NCBI GenBank assembly: GCA_039179985.1
Contig: JBCDED010000005.1
Coordinates: forward strand, 18,862-82,861
Direction: 5' to 3'
DNA from: JBCCMQ01 sp039179985
Lineage (GTDB): Bacteria; Pseudomonadota; Alphaproteobacteria; Rhodobacterales; Rhodobacteraceae
Length of the DNA: 64,000 bases
In this document: positions 35,224 through 44,210 of the stretch, one piece after another
Layout: each line of letters begins with the position of its first letter
How positions within the stretch are numbered: position 1 is the first letter of the stretch
Notes under the pieces: model-generated
Told to the model about the DNA's origin: nothing
The model's input: the letters and a program-made list of their open reading frames with translations, nothing else
Database searches by the model: none
Position numbers and translations under genes: made by a program

Positions 35224-36658
35224 TCGCATTGCTCCTAGCTGGCGGTTTCTCTGTCCAGACAGTGTGATCCACGCCCTGGGTCAGTTCCGGGAAGTGGTCG
35301 GCAACAAAGCGCGGCTCTCGCCCGTCCCGGCGCTGAGAAAAATAGTCCTTTGTCAGCGTATAGACGGTGCTGGAGAGCAAGACGATTGCAATCAGGTTGA
35401 TCGTCGCCATCAGCCCCATGGCGGCGTCCGCAAAATTGAAAACCGTTGCGACCGCCTGCAGCGATCCCCAGACGACCATGCCAAGGCAGGCGGCGCGCAA
35501 AAGCATGATCGGAAGACGCTGTTCAAACCCAAGAAATGTCATAGCGTTTTCGGCGTAGGAGTAGTTTCCGAGGATCGAGGTGAAGGCAAAAAAGAAGATT
35601 GCGACGGCAACGAAATAGCGGCCGATGTCGCCGAGATGGACGGCCAATGCTTCCTGCGTCAGCTGCATGCCTGTCGCGCCTTCGGGGCTGAGCGTGCCCG
35701 AGAGAAGAATCAAAAGCGCGGTGGCGGTCGAGACAATGATCGTGTCCACAAAGCAGCCAAAGGCCTGCACCAGTCCCTGGCTTGAGGGGTGGTGCGGGTC
35801 AGGCGTTGCCACAGCGGCAATGTTCGGGGCCGAGCCCATGCCGGCCTCATTGGAGAAAAGCCCGCGCTTGATCCCATTCAGCGCGGCGGCCATGACCCCG
35901 CCGGCCACGCCGCCCACGGCTTCCTCAAGCCCGAGCGCCCCGGCCACGATCGCCCAGAGCATGCCGGGCACTTCTGTGATGTTGAGGGCGACGATGATGA
36001 CGGCGAGCAGCAGATAGAGTCCGGCCATCGCCGGCACCACGATTTCGGCGACTTTGGCAATCGACCGGATGCCACCGAAGATGACGATACCTGCCATAAA
36101 GGCCACCACCAATCCGACCGCTGCCTTCGGGACGTGGAACGCGCCTTCGAAGGCTTCGGCAATCGAATTTGCCTGCACGGCCACGAAAATGAGGCCGAAA
36201 CTGAGGATCAGGCAGTTGTAAAAAACGACGCCGGCCCAGCGAGCGTTCAGTCCCTGTTCCATGTAGAAGGCCGGGCCGCCCCGAAAATTGCCGTTTTTGG
36301 AGGTGACCTTGTAAAGCTGCGCGAGCGTGCTTTCGGAATAGGCCGTCGCCATCCCCACGAGCGCCACGATCCACATCCAGAAAATCGCACCGGGACCGCC
36401 AAGTGTGAGGGCGACCGCGACACCCGCCAGATTGCCCGTGCCGACGCGGGAGGCGAGGCTGACGGTCAGCGCCTGAAAGGGAGAAATGCCGCGCCGGTCG
36501 GTGGAGCCGCTTGAGGTTAGGACGCGCAGCATCTCGCCAAAATGGACGAATTGGATCGCTCCTAGGCGCACTGTGAAAAATAGGCCGGCACCCAGCAGAC
36601 CGTAAATCAGGACAGAGTTCCAAAGGATGGCATTGAGGCCATCAACAAGAGAATTCAT
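35216..36658 (-). CDS. Alanine/glycine:cation symporter (AGCS family)
   Basis: A 480-residue Na+/amino-acid symporter with about 11 helices. Family motifs include ALTVSLASRVGTGNLAGVAVALTLGGPGAIFWMW (split over two helices), GGPAFYMEQGL, and LFSNEAGMGSAPNIAA. Known members carry alanine, glycine or glutamine. The 8-nt overlap with glsA suggests glutamine is the physiological substrate here. Na+ dependence agrees with a marine or saline lifestyle. Confidence 0.93.
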   Translation of the reverse strand: MNSLVDGLNAILWNSVLIYGLLGAGLFFTVRLGAIQFVHFGEMLRVLTSSGSTDRRGISPFQALTVSLASRVGTGNLAGVAVALTLGGPGAIFWMWIVALVGMATAYSESTLAQLYKVTSKNGNFRGGPAFYMEQGLNARWAGVVFYNCLILSFGLIFVAVQANSIAEAFEGAFHVPKAAVGLVVAFMAGIVIFGGIRSIAKVAEIVVPAMAGLYLLLAVIIVALNITEVPGMLWAIVAGALGLEEAVGGVAGGVMAAALNGIKRGLFSNEAGMGSAPNIAAVATPDPHHPSSQGLVQAFGCFVDTIIVSTATALLILLSGTLSPEGATGMQLTQEALAVHLGDIGRYFVAVAIFFFAFTSILGNYSYAENAMTFLGFEQRLPIMLLRAACLGMVVWGSLQAVATVFNFADAAMGLMATINLIAIVLLSSTVYTLTKDYFSQRRDGREPRFVADHFPELTQGVDHTVWTEKPPARSNANG

Positions 36659-36727
36659 TGAACCAGAACACCAAGGACAAAGAGATTCAAAGAGTTAACA
36701 CAGGTGCGTTGGTTCACCAACACTGCA

Positions 36728-37645
36728 TTACAGGGGCGCTGTCGGGCTGGAGAAGGCCGCCGCAACAAAGCTCACAAGACGCAATCGGGCCGAGGGCGTG
36801 CCGTCACCTTGCGGTGCCAGTAAGTAAAGATGGCGGTCCGGATCCCCGATCCGGATCGCAAGTTCTGCCAGCGCGTTCTGGCGTCCCAGCATGCTCACCA
36901 CCGAGTGGGGCAGAACCGTAAGCGCGTCGGAGTTCGACAGAACGTTCACCACCGACGCCAGCGATCCTCCCGAGAAGCTGACTTTGAAGTCGCGCACGCC
37001 GATGCCGTGCAGAACTGCCCTCAGGTCCTGGTAGAGCGGGCTTTCGGGCGGTGGTGCGATCCAGGAATGCTGGGCGATGTCGGACACGCTGACCGAAGGC
37101 TTTCGCGCCAGGGGATGGCCCTGCCTGCACGCGATTACGTTGCGACCGGGGAGGATCCGAACGGCGTCGATGCCTTCAGGGACCTCGGCAGCCCGGATCG
37201 GAACAATCCCGATGTCGAGCGTGCCGCTCTGTAGCTGGCTCAGGACCTCGCCGGGATAGCCGTATCTCTGGTCAATGCGGATGTCCGGGTGGTCCAACTG
37301 GAACGAAGCAAGTACCGGCGCAACCACGCCGTCCATGAAAATCGGTGTGCCACCGAGCCGGACCGCTCCCGTGTAGCCGCCGCGGTGCCGGGCCACGAGG
37401 TCCGAGGCCGTGCTCCTGGCTTCGAGAATCTTGCGGCCCTCCTGAGCGAGTTGCAGACAGAACTCCGTGGGTTGCAGCGGCCGCCTGTGTGGCTGGAAGA
37501 GTGCAACGCCAAGCCGGGCTTCGAGGGTGGCAAGGGACCGCGAAAGGCTGGGTTGCGATTTTCCGAGTGCTTCGGCGCCCTCGGTCAGACCGCCGTTATC
37601 GACGATCGCCGCCAGCATCTCGAGATGGCTTGGATCCAACTTCAT
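36728..37645 (-). CDS. LysR-family regulator of the hydroxyquinol operon
   Basis: A 305-residue LysR-type regulator: N-terminal winged helix (MLAAIVDNGGLTEGAEALGKSQPSLSRSLATLEARLG across residues 9-46) and an effector-binding domain with the two alpha/beta lobes. It is divergent from the maleylacetate reductase gene, the classical layout for aromatic-pathway LysR activators that respond to a pathway intermediate. Its start codon lies inside a perfect inverted repeat (37643-37659), suggesting autoregulation. The effector is unknown. Confidence 0.9.
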   Translation of the reverse strand: MKLDPSHLEMLAAIVDNGGLTEGAEALGKSQPSLSRSLATLEARLGVALFQPHRRPLQPTEFCLQLAQEGRKILEARSTASDLVARHRGGYTGAVRLGGTPIFMDGVVAPVLASFQLDHPDIRIDQRYGYPGEVLSQLQSGTLDIGIVPIRAAEVPEGIDAVRILPGRNVIACRQGHPLARKPSVSVSDIAQHSWIAPPPESPLYQDLRAVLHGIGVRDFKVSFSGGSLASVVNVLSNSDALTVLPHSVVSMLGRQNALAELAIRIGDPDRHLYLLAPQGDGTPSARLRLVSFVAAAFSSPTAPL

Positions 37646-37659
37646 AACAGACTGTTATG
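37643..37659. promoter_or_regulatory. Probable LysR operator (perfect inverted repeat)
   Basis: CATAACAG (37643-37650), one central A, CTGTTATG (37652-37659): a perfect 8-bp palindrome overlapping the regulator's own start codon in the intergenic region between it and the divergent catabolic operon. Position and symmetry fit a LysR-type recognition site controlling both directions. Confidence 0.6.
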
Positions 37660-37737
37660 TTTTCGCGTCGAGATTCGATCAAGTGTAAATTTCTGGCCGG
37701 TATGATCTTTGGAAATTCACGGGGAGGAGACGTGAAA

Positions 37738-38799
37738 ATGGGCGATACCGAAGCAGCCGTGAAAGCGCAGAAGGTCGTGTTCGGCGCCGGGGTCCGGCAC
37801 AAGCTCGGTGATGAGCTGAACGCGCTGAACTGCAGGCGTGCGCTCGTTTTGTCGACCCCGCAGCAATCCGACGTCGCCATGGATCTGGCCGCGGGCCTGA
37901 ACGGCCATGTCGCTGGCATCTTCTCGCGGGCGGCCATGCACACGCCCGTGGACGTGACCGAGGATGCCCTGGCCCATGCCCGCGACGTAGGCGCGGACTG
38001 CTTTGTCGCCATCGGCGGCGGATCGACCACCGGTCTTGGCAAGGCACTGGCACTGCGGACCGAACTGCCGCAAATCGTCGTCCCCACAACCTACGCAGGC
38101 AGCGAGGCGACCCCCATCCTCGGGCAGACCGAGGATGGCGTGAAGACGACGCTGACTGATCGGCGCGTGATGCCCGATGTCATCCTATACGACCCTGAAC
38201 TCACCATATCGCTGCCCGTGGCTATGACGATCACAAGCGGGCTGAACGCTATGGCCCACGCGGCAGAGGCGCTTTATGCGCAGGACCGCTCGGAAGCATC
38301 CACGGCCCTCGCGGTTGAGGGTCTGGAGGCCTTTCAGCGCGCCTTGCCGAAGGTGTTGGAGGACCCTTCGGATGTCAGCGCGCGCGAGGACACGCTGCGC
38401 GGCGCCTATGCCTGCGGGGCTGTTCTGGGCCGCGTTGGCATGGCGCTGCATCACAAGCTCTGCCACACGCTTGGCGGCTCATTCGATCTTCCCCATGCTC
38501 AGACGCATGCGATCATTCTACCCCATGCCATCCACTATAACGAGGCCGCGGTCCCCGAGCTTCTTAAGCCGGTGGCGGATATCCTCGGCGGGCAGGCGGC
38601 CGGGCAGGCGCTGTGGGATTTCGCCAGCGATCTCGGCGCGCCACTGGCTCTGAAGGATCTTGGCCTTGAGGAAGCCGACCTCGATCGCGCGACAGAGATT
38701 GCGCTCAAAAAACCTTACTGGAACCCGCGCGACATCACCGCAGATGGCATCCGCGCGCTTTTGCAGGACGCCTGGGCCGGCCAAAGGCCCGCTTCCTGA
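37738..38799 (+). CDS. Maleylacetate reductase
   Basis: A 353-residue iron-containing alcohol dehydrogenase family enzyme, predicted to reduce maleylacetate to 3-oxoadipate with NAD(P)H. It has the nucleotide-binding GGGSTTGLGKALAL loop, GLNAMAHAAEALY, and the histidine-rich HHKLCHTLGGSFDLPHAQTHA region, which closely follow the MacA/TftE subgroup rather than ordinary alcohol dehydrogenases. ATG 37738 follows GGGAGGAG; in-frame ATG 37657 would add a non-conserved leader. First gene of the catabolic operon; ring-cleavage enzyme follows 42 nt later. Confidence 0.9.
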   Translation: MGDTEAAVKAQKVVFGAGVRHKLGDELNALNCRRALVLSTPQQSDVAMDLAAGLNGHVAGIFSRAAMHTPVDVTEDALAHARDVGADCFVAIGGGSTTGLGKALALRTELPQIVVPTTYAGSEATPILGQTEDGVKTTLTDRRVMPDVILYDPELTISLPVAMTITSGLNAMAHAAEALYAQDRSEASTALAVEGLEAFQRALPKVLEDPSDVSAREDTLRGAYACGAVLGRVGMALHHKLCHTLGGSFDLPHAQTHAIILPHAIHYNEAAVPELLKPVADILGGQAAGQALWDFASDLGAPLALKDLGLEEADLDRATEIALKKPYWNPRDITADGIRALLQDAWAGQRPAS

Positions 38800-38841
38800 T
38801 CCCCTAGCTCCCTTTACACGAAGCCAGACCGAGGCATCCCG

Positions 38842-39729
38842 ATGAACCTGAACCTTCCCAAAGCCTACTTCACCGAAGCCGACTCTGCCGAGGTGGTGAC
38901 CAGCCAGAACGCCAATGCCAAGGATGCGCGCCTGCGCGAGGTCATGGACGCCATCACCCGCCACCTGCATGCCGCGGTCAAAGAGATCGAGCCGACCCAG
39001 GAAGAGTGGATGCAGGCGATCATGTTTCTCACGCAGACGGGCCACAAATGCGACGACTGGCGGCAGGAGTTCATCCTTCTCTCCGACGTCCTCGGCGTGT
39101 CCATGCTGGTCGATGCCATCAACTCCCGCCGGCCGGTAGGGGCGTCCGAGAACACCGTGCTCGGCCCTTTCCACGTGGGCGATGTGCCGGAATACGAGAT
39201 GGGCACCAACATCTGCCTCGACGGCAAAGGCGAGGACATGGTGGCGCGCGGCCGCGTCACGGATGTGGAGGGCAATCCGCTGGAAGGCGTGAAAATCGAC
39301 GTCTGGCAGGCCAATGACGAAGGCTTCTACGATGTGCAGCAAAAGGGCATTCAGCCCGATTTCAACCTGCGTGGCGTCTTCCGTACCGGACCCGACGGGA
39401 CCTATTGGTTCAAGGCGGTGCGGCCCAAGCACTATTCGATCCCAACCGACGGTCCGGTTGGCCAGCTTCTGGACGATCTCGGGCGCCATCCGTACCGGCC
39501 CGCGCATCTTCACTACATCATCTCGAAGGACGGCTACGACGAGGTCACGACCCACATCTTCGACCCCGATGACGAGTACATCGACAACGATGCCGTCTTT
39601 GGTGTGAAGGAAAGCCTGATCGCGGAATTCGTGAAGGTCGAGGACCCCGCAAAACTCGCGGAAATGAAGTTCGACGGTCCCCACTACTGGGATGTGGACT
39701 TTGATTTTGTGCTCGCCCCGAAAAAGTGA
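38842..39729 (+). CDS. Hydroxyquinol 1,2-dioxygenase (intradiol)
   Basis: A 295-residue non-heme Fe(III) enzyme that cleaves 1,2,4-trihydroxybenzene to maleylacetate. The N-terminal helical dimerisation domain is present (LREVMDAITRHLHAAVKEIEPTQEEW spans it), then the beta-sandwich with GRVTDVEGNPLEGVKIDVWQ. Iron ligands can be assigned to Tyr in DEGFYDVQ, Tyr in RPKHYSIP, and the two His in RPAHLHYII. The preference for hydroxyquinol over catechol follows from the neighbouring maleylacetate reductase. The stop overlaps a possible GTG start of the next gene. Confidence 0.92.
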   Translation: MNLNLPKAYFTEADSAEVVTSQNANAKDARLREVMDAITRHLHAAVKEIEPTQEEWMQAIMFLTQTGHKCDDWRQEFILLSDVLGVSMLVDAINSRRPVGASENTVLGPFHVGDVPEYEMGTNICLDGKGEDMVARGRVTDVEGNPLEGVKIDVWQANDEGFYDVQQKGIQPDFNLRGVFRTGPDGTYWFKAVRPKHYSIPTDGPVGQLLDDLGRHPYRPAHLHYIISKDGYDEVTTHIFDPDDEYIDNDAVFGVKESLIAEFVKVEDPAKLAEMKFDGPHYWDVDFDFVLAPKK

Positions 39730-39767
39730 CCCCGGCTTCGGCCGCTAATTCTCAGGACCCAACAAGG

Positions 39768-40430
39768 ATGACCATGCTCGACAATACCGAAGCGCTCGAC
39801 CAGCAGGCGCGCGAGACCGCCGCGGCCTTCCAGGCCCGCGCGCTGACTGCGGACGAAACCACCCTGGAGCTTCTTTTTCACGAGGCCCGCACCCACTACG
39901 GCTGGCAGGATCTGGACGTGACCGAAGAAACGCTTCGCGCGCTCTTCGAGATCGCAAAGATGGGCCCCACCTCGATGAACCAGCAGCCCATGCGCGTGGT
40001 CTTCATTCGCTCGGGTGAGGCCAAGGACCGGCTAGAGCCCTGCCTTTTTGAAGCCAACCGCCCGAAGATGCGCACCGCACCTGTGACGGCGATTATCGCC
40101 TATGACCTCAACTTCTGGGAAGAACTGCCCAAGGTCTTTCCACCCAACCCGAATGCGCAGGAAATCTTCAAGAACAACGCCACCGCCGCGCAGGTCAACG
40201 CCTTTCGAAACGGAACGTTGCAGGGGGCCTACTTCATGCTGGCCGCACGGGCCGTGGGGCTCGACGTGGGTGCGATGTCCGGATTTGATAATGCCAAGGT
40301 GGATGAAGAATTCTTCCATGGCACGTCGTTGAAGTCGAATTTCCTGGTGAACCTCGGCTACGCCGACACCTCCAAGCTCTTCCGGCGCTTGCCGCGGCTT
40401 AGCTTCGACGATGTATGCGAAACACTCTGA
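39768..40430 (+). CDS. Nitroreductase-family FMN protein (RutE/HadB-like)
   Basis: A 220-residue flavoprotein of the RutE-like group of nitroreductases. FMN-binding features include the early AKMGPTSMNQQPMRVVFIRS and the later GLDVGAMSGFDNAKVDEEFF. RutE itself reduces malonic semialdehyde in pyrimidine breakdown, but no other rut gene is present. In a hydroxyquinol operon, a more likely task is reduction of a quinone such as hydroxybenzoquinone; this is inference. Starts at 39726 (GTG, overlapping the dioxygenase stop), 39768 and 39774 are all in frame. Confidence 0.82.
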   Translation: MTMLDNTEALDQQARETAAAFQARALTADETTLELLFHEARTHYGWQDLDVTEETLRALFEIAKMGPTSMNQQPMRVVFIRSGEAKDRLEPCLFEANRPKMRTAPVTAIIAYDLNFWEELPKVFPPNPNAQEIFKNNATAAQVNAFRNGTLQGAYFMLAARAVGLDVGAMSGFDNAKVDEEFFHGTSLKSNFLVNLGYADTSKLFRRLPRLSFDDVCETL

Positions 40431-40442
40431 CAGGGAGGGAAC

Positions 40443-40835
40443 ATGTCAGGCCCTAACATCACCAAAGACGATATTCTGGAGGCCTCCAAGGGGATGCTTC
40501 AGAAGCAACTCTATGTGGTCTTCACCTCGCCGACGAACGGCATGGGACCGGTCATGGAGAACATCGAGGAGCACCTGAAGTTCCAGGTCGACCTCGAACA
40601 GCGTGGCATCATGCTGGGCGCCGGTCCGTTCTGGGCCGACGACGAGCATACCTGGAACGGTGAGGGCATGGTGATCATCCGCGCCGACAGCCTGGCCCAC
40701 GCCAAGGAAATTGCCGACACTGACCCGATGCATAGCTCGGGCGCCCGGAGCTTCACGGTACGCCCGTGGCTGCTCAACGAAGGCCGCGTCACCGTGCAGG
40801 TGAATTTCTCAACCGGCCAGCACGCGATCAGCTGA
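40443..40835 (+). CDS. YciI-family protein, candidate TftG-like enzyme (copy 1)
   Basis: A 130-residue ferredoxin-like protein of the YciI family, longer than the about 95-residue minimum. The family pattern is visible: EEHLKFQVDLEQRGIMLGAGPF, then SLAHAKEIADTDPMHSSGARSFTVRPW. The nearest functional precedent is TftG of the 2,4,5-T pathway, a YciI-like dehydrochlorinase acting on 5-chlorohydroxyquinol. Here it sits directly after dioxygenase and nitroreductase genes, so a similar role in halogen or water elimination is plausible but unproven. GGGAGGGA precedes ATG 40443. Confidence 0.8.
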   Translation: MSGPNITKDDILEASKGMLQKQLYVVFTSPTNGMGPVMENIEEHLKFQVDLEQRGIMLGAGPFWADDEHTWNGEGMVIIRADSLAHAKEIADTDPMHSSGARSFTVRPWLLNEGRVTVQVNFSTGQHAIS

Positions 40836-40864
40836 TCGCAGACTTCACTTTGGGAGGAACACAA

Positions 40865-41911
40865 ATGAAACGGACACTTACGGCCCTTTCTTTCAGCATT
40901 CTGGCTACAGCAGCCCATGCGGAAACCTACAACCTGACTATGGCATCGAGCCACCCCACGGTGCTGCCCTGGGTCGGCCAACTGTCGACGCTGGTCGTCG
41001 CGGAAACCAACAACAGGCTGGAGGCTATGGGATCCGAGGATCGTGTCGAGTGGACCGAGGCCTACGGCGGCTCGCTTTACGGCTTCAAGGATACGCTGGA
41101 GGCCGTCGGCGACGGCCTGACCGACGCCGGCTGGGTGGGGACGCTTTGGGAAGGCTCGAAAATGCCGCTCCAGAACGTCACCTACTTCACACCTTTCGTC
41201 TCCGACGATCTGGTGACAACGCTCAAGATCATGAACGAGTTGCACCGGGAACTGCCGGTTCTGCAAGAAGCCTGGGAAGATCAGAACGTTGTCTTCCTCG
41301 GCGCAAGCGGGGTGGAGACCTACCACCTCCTGACGAACTTCCCCGTAAACTCGCTTGCTGACCTCGAAGGGCGCAAGATCCTGGCCCCCGGTCCCTCGGC
41401 CAACTGGATCAAGCACCTTGGTGCGGTCCCGGTCAACGGCGCGCTGCCGACCTATTACAATCAGGTCCAGACGGGCGTCGCTGACGGGATGGTCGTGATC
41501 ATCACCGGCGCTTTCCCCAACAAACACTATGAGGTGGCACCCTACGTGACGCTGGTGGGCATTGGCGCCCATATGACCGGCGGCCTTGGTATCAACAAGG
41601 ACGTTTGGGACGATCTCTCTGACGACGTGAAAGCGGTGCTGACCGAACTCGGCGAAGAATACACCGTGGCCCATGCCGAAGAGGTCATGGCACGCTACGA
41701 AAACTTTTTGACCCAACTGCCAGAGGTGGGCGCCACGGTCACCGAACTGCCCGCAGGCGACGTTGAAGCCTGGGCCGCCGGTCTTCCGAACCTCGCCGGC
41801 GAGTGGGCCGATGCCAATTCCGACAGCGACGCGGCCGCGGTTCTCAACGCCTACATGGAGAAGGTGAAGGCCGCTGGCATCACCCCCCGTGTGGACTGGT
41901 CCGCAAAGTAA
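40865..41911 (+). CDS. TRAP transporter substrate-binding protein (DctP family)
   Basis: A 348-residue periplasmic binding protein with a signal peptide cleaved at AHA|ET (after residue 19). The conserved DctP arginine-containing region and the KILAPGPSANWIKHLGAVPVNGALPTYYNQVQTGVADG segment (across about 175-215) are recognisable. It is the imported-substrate sensor of the TRAP system encoded next. Ligand is probably a phenolic or organic acid feeding the hydroxyquinol pathway; the sequence does not say which. GGGAGGAA precedes ATG 40865. Confidence 0.92.
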   Translation: MKRTLTALSFSILATAAHAETYNLTMASSHPTVLPWVGQLSTLVVAETNNRLEAMGSEDRVEWTEAYGGSLYGFKDTLEAVGDGLTDAGWVGTLWEGSKMPLQNVTYFTPFVSDDLVTTLKIMNELHRELPVLQEAWEDQNVVFLGASGVETYHLLTNFPVNSLADLEGRKILAPGPSANWIKHLGAVPVNGALPTYYNQVQTGVADGMVVIITGAFPNKHYEVAPYVTLVGIGAHMTGGLGINKDVWDDLSDDVKAVLTELGEEYTVAHAEEVMARYENFLTQLPEVGATVTELPAGDVEAWAAGLPNLAGEWADANSDSDAAAVLNAYMEKVKAAGITPRVDWSAK

Positions 41912-41926
41912 CCGGAAAGTCGACCA

Positions 41927-43888
41927 GTGACGTTCACTTCACCAGCGTTCCGGCACGGAACAGACAAGACGGTCAGCGCGATCAAGGCGCTGACCGGGGT
42001 TGTCAGCGGCGCGGCCTCGATCTGGATCTTCTGCCTGATGATCCTGATTTGCGCCGATATTATCGGGCGCTCGGTCTTTAACAGTCCGGTTCAGGGCGTG
42101 GCAGAGATCGTGGCGAACTCCATCGTCGCGATCGTCTTTCTGCAGACGGCCCACACACTGATGAGCGGGCGCATGACCCGCACGGACATTCTGGCGGGGT
42201 GGCTGGAGGAAGAACGTCCCTTCGCGGCGTCGCTCATGCGCATCGCCTTCCATCTCGCCGGGTTTGCCGTCTTTGCCCTGATTGCAGTCGGCACCTGGCC
42301 CAAGCTCGTGGACGCCTGGGTCGAGAACGAATTCTTCGGCGCCCAGGGTGTCTTTACGGCGCCGGTCTGGCCAATCAAGGCTTGCCTTTTCGGCGGCTCG
42401 ATCCTGACTTGCGTCGCCTTCGCCGCGCAGGCGCTCCTCGACATCAAGACCGCCGCGAACGCAGACCGGGTGGCCCCGCTCAAGGTGCGCCACAGCGTTA
42501 CGACCAAGCCCAAGGGCTGGGGCTACCTTCTGGTCTTCGCGGCCATACTTGTCGCGGGCTACGCGCTCTTTTTTCTCGATATCGACCGCGTCGGTATCGG
42601 CATCGCGGCGATTTTCTTTATGCTCCTTCTGATCTTTTCAGGCGCGCATATTGCCGTTGTTCTGATCCTTCTGAGCTTCCTGGGCATCTGGCTGATCCGG
42701 GACAACCCGACCGTCGCCATGCGCTCGCTTGCGCTGGCCGCAGACGGGGCGATCAACCGCTATCTCTTTGGCGTCGTGCCGCTTTTCGTGCTTATGGGCC
42801 TGATCGTGGATGCCGCTGATATCGGGCGTGATGCCTACCGTGTTGCGGCATGGCTCTTGCAAAAGATCAAGGGCGGGCTTGGAATTGCCACGGTCGCGGC
42901 AAACGCGGTGTTCGCCTCGATTACCGGTATCTCCATTGCTTCGGCGGCGGTCTTTTCGCGTGTCGCAGTGCCGCAGATGGTGGCCAACGGCTATAACAAC
43001 CGGTTCGCTCTTGGCGTGGTTGCGGGTTCGTCGGTTCTGGGCATGCTGATCCCGCCCAGCCTGCTTCTGATCATCTACGGGGTTCTGGCCGAGCAATCGG
43101 TAGGCGCACTTTTCCTCGCCGCCATTGTTCCTGGCGGCATCCTCGCGTTCGTCTTCGGCCTTGGCATCTACCTGATGGCTGTCTTTAGGCCGCGGCTGGT
43201 AATGCAGACCGACCGGCCAACGGTAATTGAGGGCGAGACCTGGGGTACGGCCGTCAGGAAATTGACGCCCATCGTGGCGCTGGTGATCATCGTTCTGGGC
43301 GGCATCTATTCCGGCTTCTTCACGCCGACCGAGGCGGGCGCGGCGGGCGCGGCGGCGGCCATTATCGTCGCGCTTCTGAAAGGCAGCCTGACCTGGTCTA
43401 AATTCTGGCGCGTTCTGGTCGATACCGGTCTTGTCTCGGTCTCGATCCTGATGTTGATCATCGCGGCGTCCATGTATTCGCGGATGCTGACATTGTCGAC
43501 CATTCCCCAGCAGACGACGCTGCTTTTTGCCGAGATGGGCCTCGGTCTCATGGGCTTTATGCTGATCTACCTCGTGCTCGTTGTCATCATGGGGATGATC
43601 CTCGACAGCACCTCAATCATGCTGATCCTCTTACCCCTGTGTCTGCCCATCGTGACCGAGCTTGGCGGCAACCTGATCTGGTTCGGTATCGTGACGGTGA
43701 TCGCAGTGGAAATAGGGCTCCTGACGCCACCCTTCGGCTTAACGGTCTATGTGGTCAAAGCTACGATTGCAGACAGGAACACGACCCTGGGCGACATCTT
43801 CGCCGGCACGTTCCCCTTTGTCATCATGATGACCATCGTGACCTTGCTCTTGACCTTTGTTCCGGCCCTGAGCCTTGTCTTCGAGTAG
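41927..43888 (+). CDS. TRAP transporter fused small and large permease (DctQM)
   Basis: A 653-residue fusion. Residues about 1-180 are the four-helix DctQ part (ICADIIGRSVFNSPVQGVAEIVANSIV is typical), residues about 195-650 the multi-helix DctM/SiaM part with SITG- and GVVAGSSVLGMLIPPSLLLIIYG motifs and the final EIGLLTPPFGLTVYVVKA. Fused QM permeases are common in Rhodobacteraceae. Start is GTG 41927 with GGAAAG upstream. Transport is driven by the Na+ gradient in characterised systems. Confidence 0.94.
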   Translation: MTFTSPAFRHGTDKTVSAIKALTGVVSGAASIWIFCLMILICADIIGRSVFNSPVQGVAEIVANSIVAIVFLQTAHTLMSGRMTRTDILAGWLEEERPFAASLMRIAFHLAGFAVFALIAVGTWPKLVDAWVENEFFGAQGVFTAPVWPIKACLFGGSILTCVAFAAQALLDIKTAANADRVAPLKVRHSVTTKPKGWGYLLVFAAILVAGYALFFLDIDRVGIGIAAIFFMLLLIFSGAHIAVVLILLSFLGIWLIRDNPTVAMRSLALAADGAINRYLFGVVPLFVLMGLIVDAADIGRDAYRVAAWLLQKIKGGLGIATVAANAVFASITGISIASAAVFSRVAVPQMVANGYNNRFALGVVAGSSVLGMLIPPSLLLIIYGVLAEQSVGALFLAAIVPGGILAFVFGLGIYLMAVFRPRLVMQTDRPTVIEGETWGTAVRKLTPIVALVIIVLGGIYSGFFTPTEAGAAGAAAAIIVALLKGSLTWSKFWRVLVDTGLVSVSILMLIIAASMYSRMLTLSTIPQQTTLLFAEMGLGLMGFMLIYLVLVVIMGMILDSTSIMLILLPLCLPIVTELGGNLIWFGIVTVIAVEIGLLTPPFGLTVYVVKATIADRNTTLGDIFAGTFPFVIMMTIVTLLLTFVPALSLVFE

Positions 43889-43898
43889 GAGAAACCGT

Positions 43899-44210
43899 TT
43901 GCATTTCATCGTCCACGCCCGCGACAAACCGGATGGCTTCGACCGCCGAATGGAAGCCCTGGCCGCCCACCGATCCTACATGGAGGCGGCGCCCGCGGGG
44001 CATGGCGTGCGCGTGCTGATCTCGGGGCCCATGACCGATGACGCGGGCGACAGGCTGATCGGATCCTTCTTCCTGCTCGACGCGCCCGACCGGGCAGCCG
44101 TCGACGCGCTTTTGGCGGAAGATCCCATGGCCCTGGCGGATGTCTGGGCGGACCGGCAGGTCACCGCCTTTTTTATGCGCATCAACACCCTGGGTCAGGT
44201 GGGGCAATGA
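43899..44210 (+). CDS. YciI-family protein (copy 2)
   Basis: A 103-residue YciI protein of canonical size: FIVHARDKPDGFDRRMEALAAHRSYMEAAPAG, then SGPMTDDAGDRLIGSFFLLDAPDRAAVDALLAEDPMALADVW. Start is TTG 43899, 7 nt after AGGAG; the frame also extends upstream without a better start. Its stop overlaps the next gene by ATGA. A second YciI paralogue in the same operon, only distantly similar to copy 1, suggests distinct steps or substrates. Confidence 0.82.
   Translation: MHFIVHARDKPDGFDRRMEALAAHRSYMEAAPAGHGVRVLISGPMTDDAGDRLIGSFFLLDAPDRAAVDALLAEDPMALADVWADRQVTAFFMRINTLGQVGQ

Noticed and set aside
39726..40430. The nitroreductase as a true RutE in pyrimidine degradation
   Set aside because: No rutA, B, C, D, F or G gene is nearby and the gene lies within a hydroxyquinol operon, so the rut name would be misleading.
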